From positions 62,001 to 126,000 of the forward strand of contig JAWKON010000019.1 in NCBI GenBank assembly GCA_041391125.1: a stretch of DNA of 64,000 nt, in the 5' to 3' direction. The stretch is from JACKBC01 sp041391125 (lineage in GTDB: Bacteria > Chloroflexota > Anaerolineae > Caldilineales > Caldilineaceae). Made by a program: the position numbers and the translations under genes. A model generated the notes under the pieces. That model was not told the DNA's origin, did not search any database, and saw nothing but the letters and a program-made list of their open reading frames with translations. The stretch's first letter is position 1; every line of letters starts with the position of its first letter. Below, one piece after another: positions 1 through 8,972 of this stretch.

Positions 1-780
1 CAAGTTACCATTCTCAATCGCCACGAAGCCAACTGGGCGCGCTTGCCCGGCCTATTGACGCAGACGCGCGCGGCCCGCATCAGCACAATTTTGGGCGGCG
101 ACTGGGCTTATTTTTGGGGCGACCAGGTTGATGAAGCGGACCTCTTTTGGGGCCAGATTGCGGCGCTTGGCTCGCGCGATCCGGTCCAATCCACAGTGGG
201 GTTGACCGCCGGCGCGCAGAACATTAGCCAGGGTTTACTGAACGCGGTCTATGATGCAATGGCTGCCGCTCGCCAATCAGCCGCCGAGCCGGTCGACTGG
301 ACCGCGCTGGCTGTCCCCATTCTAGAGCGCATTGCGGCCGATGATCGCGGCTGGTTTGTTGAACAGGCCAGCGCATTTACGCAGCGCTATACGGCGCTGC
401 CGGTGATGGGCCAAATCGACGGCAAGGTGCAGCGCTTCGATTTGACGGCGCCGCCGATGCCCCATGCCGTCTTCTGGGGATTGGAGGCTGCCATCGAAGC
501 ACGCGGCCGCGCCCCTGTGCGCGGAATCTGTTTCAACACGCCCTATGCCATTGCCGCATGGGCTGCGCCCAATTCCGCAGGCGAAACCGCTGAAGACATG
601 GTCGAGCTACTAGCCATCAGCCACTGGCGCGAGGAAGAGGCCACGCCGATTCGTCTGCTTTATCCCACCGATATGGGGCCGGCGCCCGAAGGCAACGAGT
701 GCGCCATTCGAGTGCGGCTGCCGGCGGCGGTGGCTGCACAAGTGGTGCAGGCATTGCTTGCGGCGTGCAATGAAAACTAA
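1..780 (+). CDS. Hypothetical protein, 5' end outside the window
   Basis: The reading frame is open from the first base and ends at TAA 778-780, so the N-terminus lies upstream. An in-frame TTG at 43 is only an internal codon in this view. About 259 residues are visible. They look soluble and globular, rich in Ala, Trp and acidic residues, with stretches such as GGDWAYFWGDQVDEADLFWG near the visible start. There is no signal peptide or membrane segment in the visible part. I do not recognise a family. It lies 89 bases upstream of the transporter operon on the same strand, separated by a palindrome (784-844), so co-transcription is possible but not shown. Confidence 0.7.
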   Translation, partial: QVTILNRHEANWARLPGLLTQTRAARISTILGGDWAYFWGDQVDEADLFWGQIAALGSRDPVQSTVGLTAGAQNISQGLLNAVYDAMAAARQSAAEPVDWTALAVPILERIAADDRGWFVEQASAFTQRYTALPVMGQIDGKVQRFDLTAPPMPHAVFWGLEAAIEARGRAPVRGICFNTPYAIAAWAAPNSAGETAEDMVELLAISHWREEEATPIRLLYPTDMGPAPEGNECAIRVRLPAAVAAQVVQALLAACNEN

Positions 781-783
781 AAT

Positions 784-844
784 CAGTAGACCGCAACGCT
801 CTCTGGCTTCGACAAGCTCAGCCGCCGAGCGTTGCGGTCTGCTG
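784..844. repeat. Palindromic spacer repeat with TTCGACAAGCTCAG loop
   Basis: The arms at 784-801 and 827-844 pair at 17 of 18 positions (CAGTAGACCGCAACGCTC). The 25-base loop carries the core CTTCGACAAGCTCAG at 807-821. That core recurs in palindromes at 17438-17519, 22788-22870 and 25522-25576. The left-arm word CAGTAGACCGCAA also occurs alone at 12504-12516. There is no T-run, so it is not an ordinary terminator, although a strong RNA hairpin is expected. Confidence 0.8.
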
Positions 845-869
845 AAAAACATAAACGGACGGCGCTGCC

Positions 870-3086
870 ATGACGACAAAAAAAACTCTTTCGCGCGCGG
901 AAGTACTGGATGGTTTGGGCGGGCGGGCGGCCAAACAGGCCAGCGCGCTGTTGACGCTGATTGAAAATCGCACGGCCCAATTGACCGCGCAGGCGCACGA
1001 ACAGGCCAATCCGGCCCTGGCCGTGGCGGCGGCGCAAAACACGCGCCGCGCCTATTTGGAAACGCTGGCGCAGGTACGGGCTGCACATCCCCGACCGTCC
1101 ATTCAAGAGCTTGAACGCTACGCCGCCCAATGGGCCATGCTGGTCCCCGAAAATCCGACTATCCGCGCCGCGCTGGCGCACCTGTTGGGGCAGAATTATC
1201 CATTGGTGGCGGCGCAAATGCCCGCCCTCTGCGCGGCGCTGGGGGTGGATACAGCGGCCGTGCAGGAGGCGTATCAGCGGCTCTATGCCCAGCCGATTGC
1301 CACAATTTTTGCCTCGGAGATTACGGGGTGGGAGGGGTTACGTTGGCGCTGGTCCCACCTGGCGCGGCGGCTGGAAAATCTGCCGCCCTTTTGGCTCACC
1401 TTCTTTCTGACCACGCCTGGCGTATCGGGCCTGCTGGCGCTGCCCATTGCGCTGGCCACGGTTCCGCCCATTTGGGGCGTACTCTGCATTTTGCTCTTTG
1501 GCCTGGTCAACATGCTGACGGCAGCAGCGCTGGCGGAGACGGTGATGCGCAGCGGCACGGCGCGCTTTGGCTTGGGCTTTCTGGGTCAGTTGGCCCAAGA
1601 GTATTTGGGGCAGGCCATGTCCGCCCTGATCACGCTGGCCATGGCGGCCAACAACTTTGTGGTGCTGATCATCTTTTTTCTGGGCATTGCCGGCACATTG
1701 GCGGGGGCCACGGGCGCGCCCATGGCCGTGTGGATGCTGCTGCCCTTTTGCGTTATCCTCTTCTTTTTATCGCGGCGCACGCTCAACGCCACCGTCACCA
1801 CTAATTTGCTCATCGTTTTTGTCAATCTGCTGATTCTGCTGGCCATCCCGCTGCTGGCGCTGCCCTATTTCCAAAGCGGCAATTTAGTGGATAGTAGTGG
1901 GATGCAGGGCTTTACCCCGGCCGCTTTAGAGTTGATGATCGGCATTCTTTCTTCGACTTTTTTGTCTCATTTTCTGGTGGCTACGTATGGACCGGTTGTA
2001 CTGCCCCGCGACCCCGCCGGCCGCGGTTGGCTGCGCGGCAGCATGGCCGCCGTCGGCGCGCTGACGCTGATTGCCTGCCTGTGGCTGTTGGTGCTGACCG
2101 GCGTACTTTCGCCCCAAATCCTGCGCGAGACCACCGGCACCGTCATCACGCCGCTGGCCGCACGGGTGGGACCGGCCGTCAATCTGTTGGGCACGCTGCT
2201 GGTGACGCTGAGCCTGGGGTTGACGGCCATCCAGGTGGCGCTGGCCCAATATTACTCGGTGGAAGAGCGTTTGCCGCGCCGCGGTTCAGCTTCCTTTGTG
2301 GGCCGGTTGGGTGAACGGCCGCGCTTTGCCTTGGCCGCCAGCCCCATGCTGCTCATTTTGCTGCTGGCCGAGTGGCTGGCCGTCAGCGGGACGGGCTCTT
2401 TTGCCAGCCTGTTGGGCATATTGGGGGCGCTGCTGCTGCCGCTGCTGGTGGGCATTTTGCCCGTGCTGCTGCTGGCGGCCACGCGGCGCAAGGGCGATAT
2501 AGCGCCGGGCTATTATGTGGGCTGGCTGGGGCATCCGCTGTTGGTGGGGCTGCTCTATCTCTTTTTTATCGGCAGCGTGTTGATGCACGGTCTCTACATC
2601 TGGCAGGCGTGGCCGCTGCGGCTGTTGGCTCTCGGCAGCAGTCTGGTGGTGCTGGTGGTGACTTGGCAAAGCTGGCGCGGCGGGCTGACCGCCGGGCGCA
2701 CGGTGGTCGAACTGCGTGAGGAGGCGCGCAAACCCGGCCACGCGCAACTGCATTTGGTGGCCAATGGGGCGCCGCTGGCGGCGGACATTACGCTGGATTA
2801 TGGCCAGCGCCAGGTGCAGCAGCAGACCGCCGCCGCCGCCATTGACGATTGGGGAACGTTGCGGCGCATCACCATTGAGCTGCCGGGGGAGCCCACCCCG
2901 CTGCTCAAAGTTTGGCTGCATCAACTTCCGGTCGAAGGCGGTTCGGTGGGCTTGCCCGCCCAAGTAATGGTGACCGGCGCTGGGTGGCCTGCACCCATTT
3001 CTATAGCGACCGATGCCGCCCATGAGCAACAGACGGTGCGCTGGCCGGCGGCGTGCAATCGGATCGAGATTAACTTGAAAAAGTGA
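870..3086 (+). CDS. APC-superfamily permease-like protein with N- and C-terminal soluble domains (copy 1)
   Basis: A 738-residue protein with three parts. Residues 1-165 are a soluble domain that starts LSRAEVLDGLGGRAAKQASA. About 170-605 form a polytopic membrane core of roughly 11 hydrophobic segments. About 610-738 are a soluble tail. The first membrane segment (PGVSGLLALPIALA) resembles the start of aromatic/hydroxy amino-acid permeases of the APC superfamily, but the usual GAG-V-LALP signature is altered to PGVSGLLALP. The gene at 3834 is a full-length paralog with the same three-part plan and near-identical N-terminal words. The usual permease length is about 400-450 residues, so both flanking domains are additions. 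Substrate unknown; transport is inferred from the fold only. Followed after 7 bases by the CNB gene with GAGGG before its ATG. Confidence 0.75.
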   Translation: MTTKKTLSRAEVLDGLGGRAAKQASALLTLIENRTAQLTAQAHEQANPALAVAAAQNTRRAYLETLAQVRAAHPRPSIQELERYAAQWAMLVPENPTIRAALAHLLGQNYPLVAAQMPALCAALGVDTAAVQEAYQRLYAQPIATIFASEITGWEGLRWRWSHLARRLENLPPFWLTFFLTTPGVSGLLALPIALATVPPIWGVLCILLFGLVNMLTAAALAETVMRSGTARFGLGFLGQLAQEYLGQAMSALITLAMAANNFVVLIIFFLGIAGTLAGATGAPMAVWMLLPFCVILFFLSRRTLNATVTTNLLIVFVNLLILLAIPLLALPYFQSGNLVDSSGMQGFTPAALELMIGILSSTFLSHFLVATYGPVVLPRDPAGRGWLRGSMAAVGALTLIACLWLLVLTGVLSPQILRETTGTVITPLAARVGPAVNLLGTLLVTLSLGLTAIQVALAQYYSVEERLPRRGSASFVGRLGERPRFALAASPMLLILLLAEWLAVSGTGSFASLLGILGALLLPLLVGILPVLLLAATRRKGDIAPGYYVGWLGHPLLVGLLYLFFIGSVLMHGLYIWQAWPLRLLALGSSLVVLVVTWQSWRGGLTAGRTVVELREEARKPGHAQLHLVANGAPLAADITLDYGQRQVQQQTAAAAIDDWGTLRRITIELPGEPTPLLKVWLHQLPVEGGSVGLPAQVMVTGAGWPAPISIATDAAHEQQTVRWPAACNRIEINLKK

Positions 3087-3093
3087 GGGTTTA

Positions 3094-3837
3094 ATGTTAT
3101 CTCACACAGAAAAAAAGCAGATTTTACGCACGGTCAACCTCTTTACCGAAACCCCGGATGACATTCTGGACGAGGTGGCGCGTCTGCTGGAGGAAGTAGT
3201 TTGCCCGGCGGAGGCCACGCTCTTTGCGCAGGGTGATTTTGGCGACGCCATGTACGTCATTATCGAGGGTCGCGTGCGCGTACACAGCGGCGGGCGCACG
3301 TTGACCATTCTGGAAAAGGGCGGCGTCTTTGGCGAAATGGCGGCGCTGGACCCCGAACCGCGCAGCGCGACGATTTCTGCATTGGAAGACCTGCGCCTGT
3401 TGCGATTGGAGCGCATCCCTTTTCTGCGGCTGATCACAAGCCGCCCTGAAATCACCACCGGCATCATTCATATCCTCTGTCAGACGCTGCGCGCCCGCAC
3501 CACCATTATGGTGGAAGATTATGAGTATTTACAACAGGTGGCGCAGTTGACCGCCGCCGCCGCCGCCGTGGAAGCGGGCATCTATCAGATTGAAAGCATC
3601 GACGGCGTCACCAAGCGCGGCGATGCGCTGGGCCAACTGGCGCGCGTCTTTCAGCGCATGATGCGCGAAGTCTATGCCCGTGAGCAGCGCTTGCAGCAGG
3701 AGGTGCAAGAATTGCGCATCGAAGTCGATCGCGCCCGTCAAGCGCAACAGGTGAGTAAAATTACCGGTACCGACTATTTCAAACAACTGCGCAACAAGGC
3801 CGGCGACTTGCGCAACATTCTGGAAGGCAAAGAATGA
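3094..3837 (+). CDS. Cyclic-nucleotide-binding domain protein with coiled-coil tail, no DNA-binding domain
   Basis: 247 residues. Residues about 10-125 form a Crp-type cyclic nucleotide-binding beta-barrel. The phosphate-binding cassette region reads GGVFGEMAALDPEPRSATI, matching the family pattern FGE-x-A/L...RSA. The C-terminal half contains no helix-turn-helix. Instead it has a HAMP-like stretch (GDALGQLARVFQRMMREV, about residues 188-205) and a heptad-rich coiled coil (REQRLQQEVQELRIEVDRAR). It is therefore better read as a signalling or scaffold protein than a Crp transcription factor. It sits between two paralogous permeases and overlaps the second by 4 bases (ATGA at 3834), which implies translational coupling. 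cAMP, c-di-GMP or no ligand are all possible. Confidence 0.85.
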   Translation: MLSHTEKKQILRTVNLFTETPDDILDEVARLLEEVVCPAEATLFAQGDFGDAMYVIIEGRVRVHSGGRTLTILEKGGVFGEMAALDPEPRSATISALEDLRLLRLERIPFLRLITSRPEITTGIIHILCQTLRARTTIMVEDYEYLQQVAQLTAAAAAVEAGIYQIESIDGVTKRGDALGQLARVFQRMMREVYAREQRLQQEVQELRIEVDRARQAQQVSKITGTDYFKQLRNKAGDLRNILEGKE

Positions 3838-6152
3838 CTCCTGCTGGCACCGATGATTCCCCGACGCCCAAACGGCTTTCGCGCGATGAGATACTGGGCG
3901 GACTGGGTGGGCGCACGGCCAAACAGGCCAGCGCACTGTTGCTCCTGATTGAGACGCGCACGGCCCAATTGCTGGCCGATTCGCGTCAAGCCGCCGCACC
4001 TTATACACCGGTGACGACGCGCCGGGCGCAAACCCAAGCTTTTTTGCAAACATTGGCGCAAGAGCGCGCACCGATTGCGCCGCCCACGGTCCGCGATCTG
4101 GAACGTTATGCGCGTCAGTGGGCCGCGTTGGTTCCCGAGGGCGCTACGACGCGGGCGGCCACGGCCCACTTGCTGGGTGAAAAGTATCAATTGCCGCACC
4201 GCATGACGCCCGGCATCCGCGCAGCGCTGGGGCTGGACGATGAGGCCGTGCAGCAAGCCTATCAGCAGCTCTACAACCAACCCTTGGCCAATATCTATTC
4301 CGAAGCCATGCGCGCCGCCGACCAACTGCGCTGGCGTTGGGCGCGCCTGGCGGGCCGGCTGGAAAATCTCTCGCCGGTTGGGAGTGCGTTTGCGCTGACG
4401 CTGACGGAAACGGTGGGCGCCGGCGTGTTGGCGCTGCCGATTGCGCTGGCCGCCGTGGGGCCACTGGCCGGCATCGTCTTGTTGGTGGTGCTGGGATTTG
4501 TCAATGTGCTGACGCTGGCCGGGCTAACGGAAGCAATTACGCGTTACGGCCCCATCCGCTTTGGGGCGGCTTATTTTGGCCAGTTGGTGGGCGATATGCT
4601 GGGACGTGGCGGAACCATCGCGTTTTCGCTGGCTTTGCTCATCTTGAATCTGCTCATTCTAGGGGCATTTTATGTGGGGATTGCCGCCACGTTGGCTGAG
4701 GCAACGGCCGTTTCGCCGCTGGTCTGGGTTGCGTTGATCTTTGGCCTTAGCATCTTCTTTTTGAATCGGCAGTCGCTCGACGCGACCATTGCCTCGGCAT
4801 TAGTGATCGGTTTCCTCAATTTGAGCTTGATCTTTATTCTGATTGCTTTGGCCATTCCGCATATCCAATGGGCGCATCTGCGCTATGTGCATTTGCCCGG
4901 CATAAATGGCGCGCCCTTTGATCCAACTATCATTGAACTCATCTTTGGCATTGTGCTGGCGGCCTTCTTTGGCCACACGGCGTTGGGCAATGTGGCGAAG
5001 GTGGTTTTGCACCGCGACCCCACTGGGCGCACCTTTCACCGGGGCAATGTGGCCGCGTTGACGGTGGCTATGCTGATCTACGTACTGTGGACGGTGGCCA
5101 TCAACGGTGCGTTGGCGCCCACCCAGTTGGCCCAAGCCGCGGGAACAGCCCTAGGTCCGCTGGCGCAGCAGGCGGGACCAGCCGTTCATCTCTTTGGCGG
5201 CCTCTTTGTCGTGCTCGGCATGGGGATGGTTACGGTCTATTCTGCGTTGGGAATTTTCAACCAGGTGCAAGAGTGGCTGCCCGCTCCGGCGGCAAGGAAT
5301 AGCTCCCAAGCTTCTGCGCTTGCTCGTCCGTGGTTTCAGCGGCCTGCCGTGCGCTTCGCATTGGGGCTGGCGCCGGTGCTGCTGATTTTCTTGACTGTTG
5401 AGTGGATGTTGTTGAATAAGCAGGCTTCCTTTGCCGGTCCGTTGAGTTTGATTGGCGCCTTGATCGCACCGCTGTTGGCCGGCATCTTCCCCATCTTGCT
5501 GCTGGTGGTCAGCCGCAGCAAGGGAGACTATGTGCCGGGCGTGCGCTGGCGCTGGCTGGGGCATCCGGTTGTATTGACCATCATCTATCTTGTGTTCTTT
5601 GGCGGATTGCTGGCGCACGGCCTGGTGATCTGGCCCGATCCAGCGCGGCGCGCGGTGGCGCTGATCACCTGTGCGGGCATTCTGTTGTTGACCATATTGG
5701 TGTTGCGACCGAATCGGCGCAAGCCGCGCACGGTGGTGGAGGTGCGCGCCGAAGCGGGCCGCGGGCATTTTCAAATTGTGCATAACGGCAATCCGTTGAG
5801 GTTGGCGGTGGAGATTGCGGAGTTCAATCGCCAGGATCGCGTGGAAGCGGCCGCCGGCGCGTTGCCCAATCTGGCCAATGTGCGTTCGCTTCTTTTCCAC
5901 TTGCCGTCCGGTCTGGAGGGTGAATTGAAGCTCTGGCTGCATCAAGTCACGCCGGAAGGCGATAGTTTTGGTCTGCCGGCCCGCTGCCGTGTGCACGGCG
6001 CCGATGGGGTGCAGGAACATACATTTACATCCAGCCAGCCGACGCTTATTTTGCCGATGAAGGAGAACGCGCAACGGGCCGCGCTGCGGCTTGAAGTTCA
6101 GTTCATGCCAAAGCAAGGGGTGCAGAATGAATTCGAAGCGATTAACCACTAA
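3834..6152 (+). CDS. APC-superfamily permease-like protein with N- and C-terminal soluble domains (copy 2)
   Basis: 772 residues, paralog of the 870-3086 product. The soluble N-terminal domain (1-165) contains LSRDEILGGLGGRTAKQASA. About 11 membrane segments lie between residues 170 and 620. A soluble C-terminal domain (625-772) begins RKPRTVVEVRAEAG; the equivalent boundary in copy 1 reads GRTVVELREEA. Here the first membrane helix keeps the canonical unwound-helix motif VGAGVLALPIALA of amino-acid permeases (HAAAP/APC), so this copy looks more like a functional transporter than copy 1. The start ATG overlaps the preceding stop (ATGA). The 3' end overlaps the start of the ABC exporter by 26 bases. 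Substrate unknown. Confidence 0.75.
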   Translation: MTPAGTDDSPTPKRLSRDEILGGLGGRTAKQASALLLLIETRTAQLLADSRQAAAPYTPVTTRRAQTQAFLQTLAQERAPIAPPTVRDLERYARQWAALVPEGATTRAATAHLLGEKYQLPHRMTPGIRAALGLDDEAVQQAYQQLYNQPLANIYSEAMRAADQLRWRWARLAGRLENLSPVGSAFALTLTETVGAGVLALPIALAAVGPLAGIVLLVVLGFVNVLTLAGLTEAITRYGPIRFGAAYFGQLVGDMLGRGGTIAFSLALLILNLLILGAFYVGIAATLAEATAVSPLVWVALIFGLSIFFLNRQSLDATIASALVIGFLNLSLIFILIALAIPHIQWAHLRYVHLPGINGAPFDPTIIELIFGIVLAAFFGHTALGNVAKVVLHRDPTGRTFHRGNVAALTVAMLIYVLWTVAINGALAPTQLAQAAGTALGPLAQQAGPAVHLFGGLFVVLGMGMVTVYSALGIFNQVQEWLPAPAARNSSQASALARPWFQRPAVRFALGLAPVLLIFLTVEWMLLNKQASFAGPLSLIGALIAPLLAGIFPILLLVVSRSKGDYVPGVRWRWLGHPVVLTIIYLVFFGGLLAHGLVIWPDPARRAVALITCAGILLLTILVLRPNRRKPRTVVEVRAEAGRGHFQIVHNGNPLRLAVEIAEFNRQDRVEAAAGALPNLANVRSLLFHLPSGLEGELKLWLHQVTPEGDSFGLPARCRVHGADGVQEHTFTSSQPTLILPMKENAQRAALRLEVQFMPKQGVQNEFEAINH

Positions 6153-8433
6153 TTATCTGACAAAACGACCCTTGGTTAGCCGGAACGATACGCGACAACT
6201 GCGCGGCGGTCCGCCCGTTGTCCCGCCGGTCACGCTGCTGGGCGGCTTACGCTTCATCCTGCGCCTGTGGCGCCCCTATTGGTTGCAAGCGCTGTTCATC
6301 TTCGTCTTGATGACAATTTACTTGCTCTTCAAGACCTACGTGGCGCTCATAGGCAAGACCCTCATTGACGGCTTGCAGACAGATGGGAAAGTCGAGAATC
6401 TTGGCTTCCTGTTGATGACCTTAGCCGTCGGCTTTGGGTTTGCCTATGGCGCACGATTGCGGGCTGAATGGCTCATTGCCCAGCACAGCATCAAGATCCT
6501 GAATCATTTGCGCGTGCGTATGTTCACCCATTTGCAGCACCTTTCGCAACGTTTCTATAGCCGCACGCCCATGGGCAGCATTCTGGCGCGCTTTTCCAGC
6601 GACCTGGCAGAAATTGAAAGGACGGCGGGCAGCAAACTGCGCGATACCGCACTGGATTTGATGGAAATTCTTTATAACTTTCCGGTAGTTTTTTATCTAG
6701 ATTGGCGCCTTGCTTGTGTGGCGCTGGTGATGCTGGGCCTGATGACCCTGCTCTTTAGCCGCTTGATTCCGCCGGCCACCACGGCCAGCTATCAGCTCAA
6801 GGGCGACGAAGCTAACCTCACCAATCAGTTGCAAGAAAACATACGCGCCCAAGCCGTGATCCGCGCCTTTGGCCTGGAAAATCAGATGCTGACCCGCTTC
6901 AATGCGCAGATCCGCACGCTGCAAGGTATTGGTGAAATAGCCAGCTTTCTGCGGGCGCGCGTGTCATTGAGCGCCAAAGCCTGTCTGATGGCCAGCCGGA
7001 TCACGCTGATCATCGTTGGCTCACTTTTGGTGACGCGTGGCCGCATGACAATTGGTTCGCTGATTGCCTTTCTGGCCTTGATGGAACTGATCAATGCGGC
7101 GGTCGACAATATGACGCGCAATACGTTGCCCGATTTTATTGCTACCACGGGCGGCATCCAGCGCATCCAAGAATTGCTGCAAGAGCACCCCGACACGCGA
7201 GACCGCGCCGACGCCGTCGCCATCCCTCCCCTCCAGCGCGCCATAGAAGTTGAAAACGTCTCCTTTAGTTACACCGGCGAAACGCACAATCTGCGCGCCA
7301 TTGATATGACGATTCCGGCGGGAAGCTCAGTCGCATTTGTCGGTCCCAGCGGGTCGGGCAAAAGCACATTGCTGAGCTTGCTCATGCGCGCCTATGAGGC
7401 CACAACGGGCGCCATCAAACTTGACGGGGTAGATCTGCGCCATGTGCAGCGTTTGTCTTTACAGCAGCAGATGGGCGTCGTCTTTCAAGAAACCTACCTG
7501 TTTGACGCCACTATTCGTGAAAATATCCGCATGGCCAGGGCAGACGCCAGCGATGCCGAAGTGGAGGCAGCCGCCAAACAGGCGGAGATCCATGACATCA
7601 TCATGAGCTTGCCGCAGCAGTACGCAACGCGGGTCGGCGAAGGCGGTGGGCGGCTCTCGGGCGGCCAGCGCCAGCGCATTGCCATTGCGCGCGCCATCAT
7701 CCGCAACCCGGCCATCTTGATTCTCGACGAAGCTACCTCCGCCCTGGACCCCGGCGCCGAAGCGGCCATCAACGCCACGCTGCAGCGTCTGGCGCAAAAA
7801 CGCACCGTCATTGCTGTGACGCACCGTCTATCTTCGGTGGTGGATGTGGATTGCATCTATGTCTTAAAAGCCGGGCGGCTGGTCGAGGCGGGCGCCCATG
7901 CCGATCTCGTGCAGCAGGCTGGCGTTTATAGCGAACTCTGGCAGAAGCAAACCGGTTTTGAGGTCAGCGCCGATGGGCGCAGCGGCGTTGTTCATGCCGC
8001 CTATCTGCGCTACATCGAGATCTTTGAGACGCTTGACATGACCACCCTGGCCACGCTGGCCGATCATTTCAATCCGGAATATATGAGTGAAGGACAGATT
8101 GTGATCCAAGAGGGCGAGCCTGGTGACAAACTCTACCTGATTGCCCGCGGCCAGGTTGAGGTGATTGTACATGGGGAAGTAGGCGTTGCCCATCGGATCG
8201 ACACCATGCAAGATGGCGATCACTTTGGCGAGATGGCGCTCCTCTCGGACGCCTCGCGCAACGCCACCATTCGCACGCTGACCGGTTGCCTTTTTCTGAC
8301 TTTGCCCAAGGCGGAATTTTTGGGATTGGTGCAGACCATGCCCGCCGTGCGCGCCGCCGTTGACGCCCAGCTCGCGCGCACCCAGGCCAATCGGGACCGT
8401 TTTCAGGTGGGCCGCGGGCCATCACCAACGTGA
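6127..8433 (+). CDS. ABC exporter (fused TMD-NBD) with C-terminal cyclic-nucleotide-binding domain
   Basis: 768 residues from ATG 6127, chosen because AAGGGG lies 8-13 bases upstream; an earlier in-frame TTG at 6091 lacks this. Residues about 40-330 are a six-helix exporter membrane domain. The nucleotide-binding domain follows with Walker A GPSGSGKST (about 406), Q-loop VVFQE, signature LSGGQRQR (about 510), Walker B ILILDEATSALD (about 531) and H-loop TVIAVTHRLS. After a linker, residues about 640-750 form a second Crp-type CNB domain (DGDHFGEMALLSDASRNATI). This makes two CNB proteins in one operon. The family forms dimeric exporters of lipids, peptides or drugs. Coupling to a nucleotide signal is an inference from the fused domain. 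Confidence 0.9.
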   Translation: MNSKRLTTNYLTKRPLVSRNDTRQLRGGPPVVPPVTLLGGLRFILRLWRPYWLQALFIFVLMTIYLLFKTYVALIGKTLIDGLQTDGKVENLGFLLMTLAVGFGFAYGARLRAEWLIAQHSIKILNHLRVRMFTHLQHLSQRFYSRTPMGSILARFSSDLAEIERTAGSKLRDTALDLMEILYNFPVVFYLDWRLACVALVMLGLMTLLFSRLIPPATTASYQLKGDEANLTNQLQENIRAQAVIRAFGLENQMLTRFNAQIRTLQGIGEIASFLRARVSLSAKACLMASRITLIIVGSLLVTRGRMTIGSLIAFLALMELINAAVDNMTRNTLPDFIATTGGIQRIQELLQEHPDTRDRADAVAIPPLQRAIEVENVSFSYTGETHNLRAIDMTIPAGSSVAFVGPSGSGKSTLLSLLMRAYEATTGAIKLDGVDLRHVQRLSLQQQMGVVFQETYLFDATIRENIRMARADASDAEVEAAAKQAEIHDIIMSLPQQYATRVGEGGGRLSGGQRQRIAIARAIIRNPAILILDEATSALDPGAEAAINATLQRLAQKRTVIAVTHRLSSVVDVDCIYVLKAGRLVEAGAHADLVQQAGVYSELWQKQTGFEVSADGRSGVVHAAYLRYIEIFETLDMTTLATLADHFNPEYMSEGQIVIQEGEPGDKLYLIARGQVEVIVHGEVGVAHRIDTMQDGDHFGEMALLSDASRNATIRTLTGCLFLTLPKAEFLGLVQTMPAVRAAVDAQLARTQANRDRFQVGRGPSPT

Positions 8434-8458
8434 CCTCGGTCTTATGAAAGGAGCATCT

Positions 8459-8821
8459 ATGCAGGAAGCCACCAGCTTGTTGGTGTGGGGCGTTGTTGTC
8501 CATCTGATTGCCGATTGGCTATTGCAGACCGATTGGATGGCGCTCAATAAAACCGATTTGCGCCATCCAGCCGCCTGGTTACACGGCAGCATCCACACTA
8601 TCGCGCTTTGCTTGGTTTTTGCCTGGCCGTGGGCCGTGGGCATTGGCCTGACCCATATGCTGATTGACACTCGCCAACCGCTGCTCTGGTGGATACAAAG
8701 CGTCAAGCGGATCCCACCGGATACGCAGCCCGCCTTTGTGGAAGTCTGGCTAGATCAGATCATGCATATTACAGTGTTGGCGGGCGCCGCCCTTTGCGCG
8801 ACGTGGGTTTCTTTTACATAA
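8459..8821 (+). CDS. DUF3307 small membrane protein
   Basis: 120 residues from ATG 8459, preceded by an excellent ribosome-binding site (GAAAGGAG, 4-5 bases away). The N-terminus contains HLIADWLLQTDWMALNK, the hallmark of DUF3307 proteins (typically HLLADFLLQ-x-x-x-MA-x-NK). A conserved histidine-rich core follows (HGSIHTI, then HMLIDT), with three to four hydrophobic segments. Function of the family is unknown. It follows the ABC exporter by 25 bases on the same strand and is probably the last gene of that operon. Confidence 0.85.
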   Translation: MQEATSLLVWGVVVHLIADWLLQTDWMALNKTDLRHPAAWLHGSIHTIALCLVFAWPWAVGIGLTHMLIDTRQPLLWWIQSVKRIPPDTQPAFVEVWLDQIMHITVLAGAALCATWVSFT

Positions 8822-8883
8822 ACGGCTACCCGCCACTTACCACATAACGTCATTAAGTGCGCAGTTTTCAGGGCTCAGTGGGC

Positions 8884-8935
8884 CGTAGTCAGTTCGGAAC
8901 TCACACTGAATACTGAGTACTGCTAACTGACTACG
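8884..8935. repeat. Inverted repeat between convergent genes
   Basis: An 11-bp perfect inverted repeat (CGTAGTCAGTT at 8884-8894, AACTGACTACG at 8925-8935) with a 30-base loop containing near-repeats of the word GAGTACTG/GAATACTG. It lies between the convergent DUF3307 and FbpB-type genes and could act as a bidirectional hairpin. There is no T-run. Confidence 0.5.
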
Positions 8936-8972
8936 ATGGATCCGAAAACGCTTAACTTTATGACATTGACTG

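Noticed and set aside
784..844. Treating the 784-844 hairpin as a terminator
   Set aside because: No T-run follows either arm, and its loop core is shared with other dispersed elements, so it is better classed as a repeat.
3094..3837. Reading the CNB protein as a Crp/Fnr transcription factor
   Set aside because: The C-terminal half is HAMP-like and coiled coil; no helix-turn-helix is visible.
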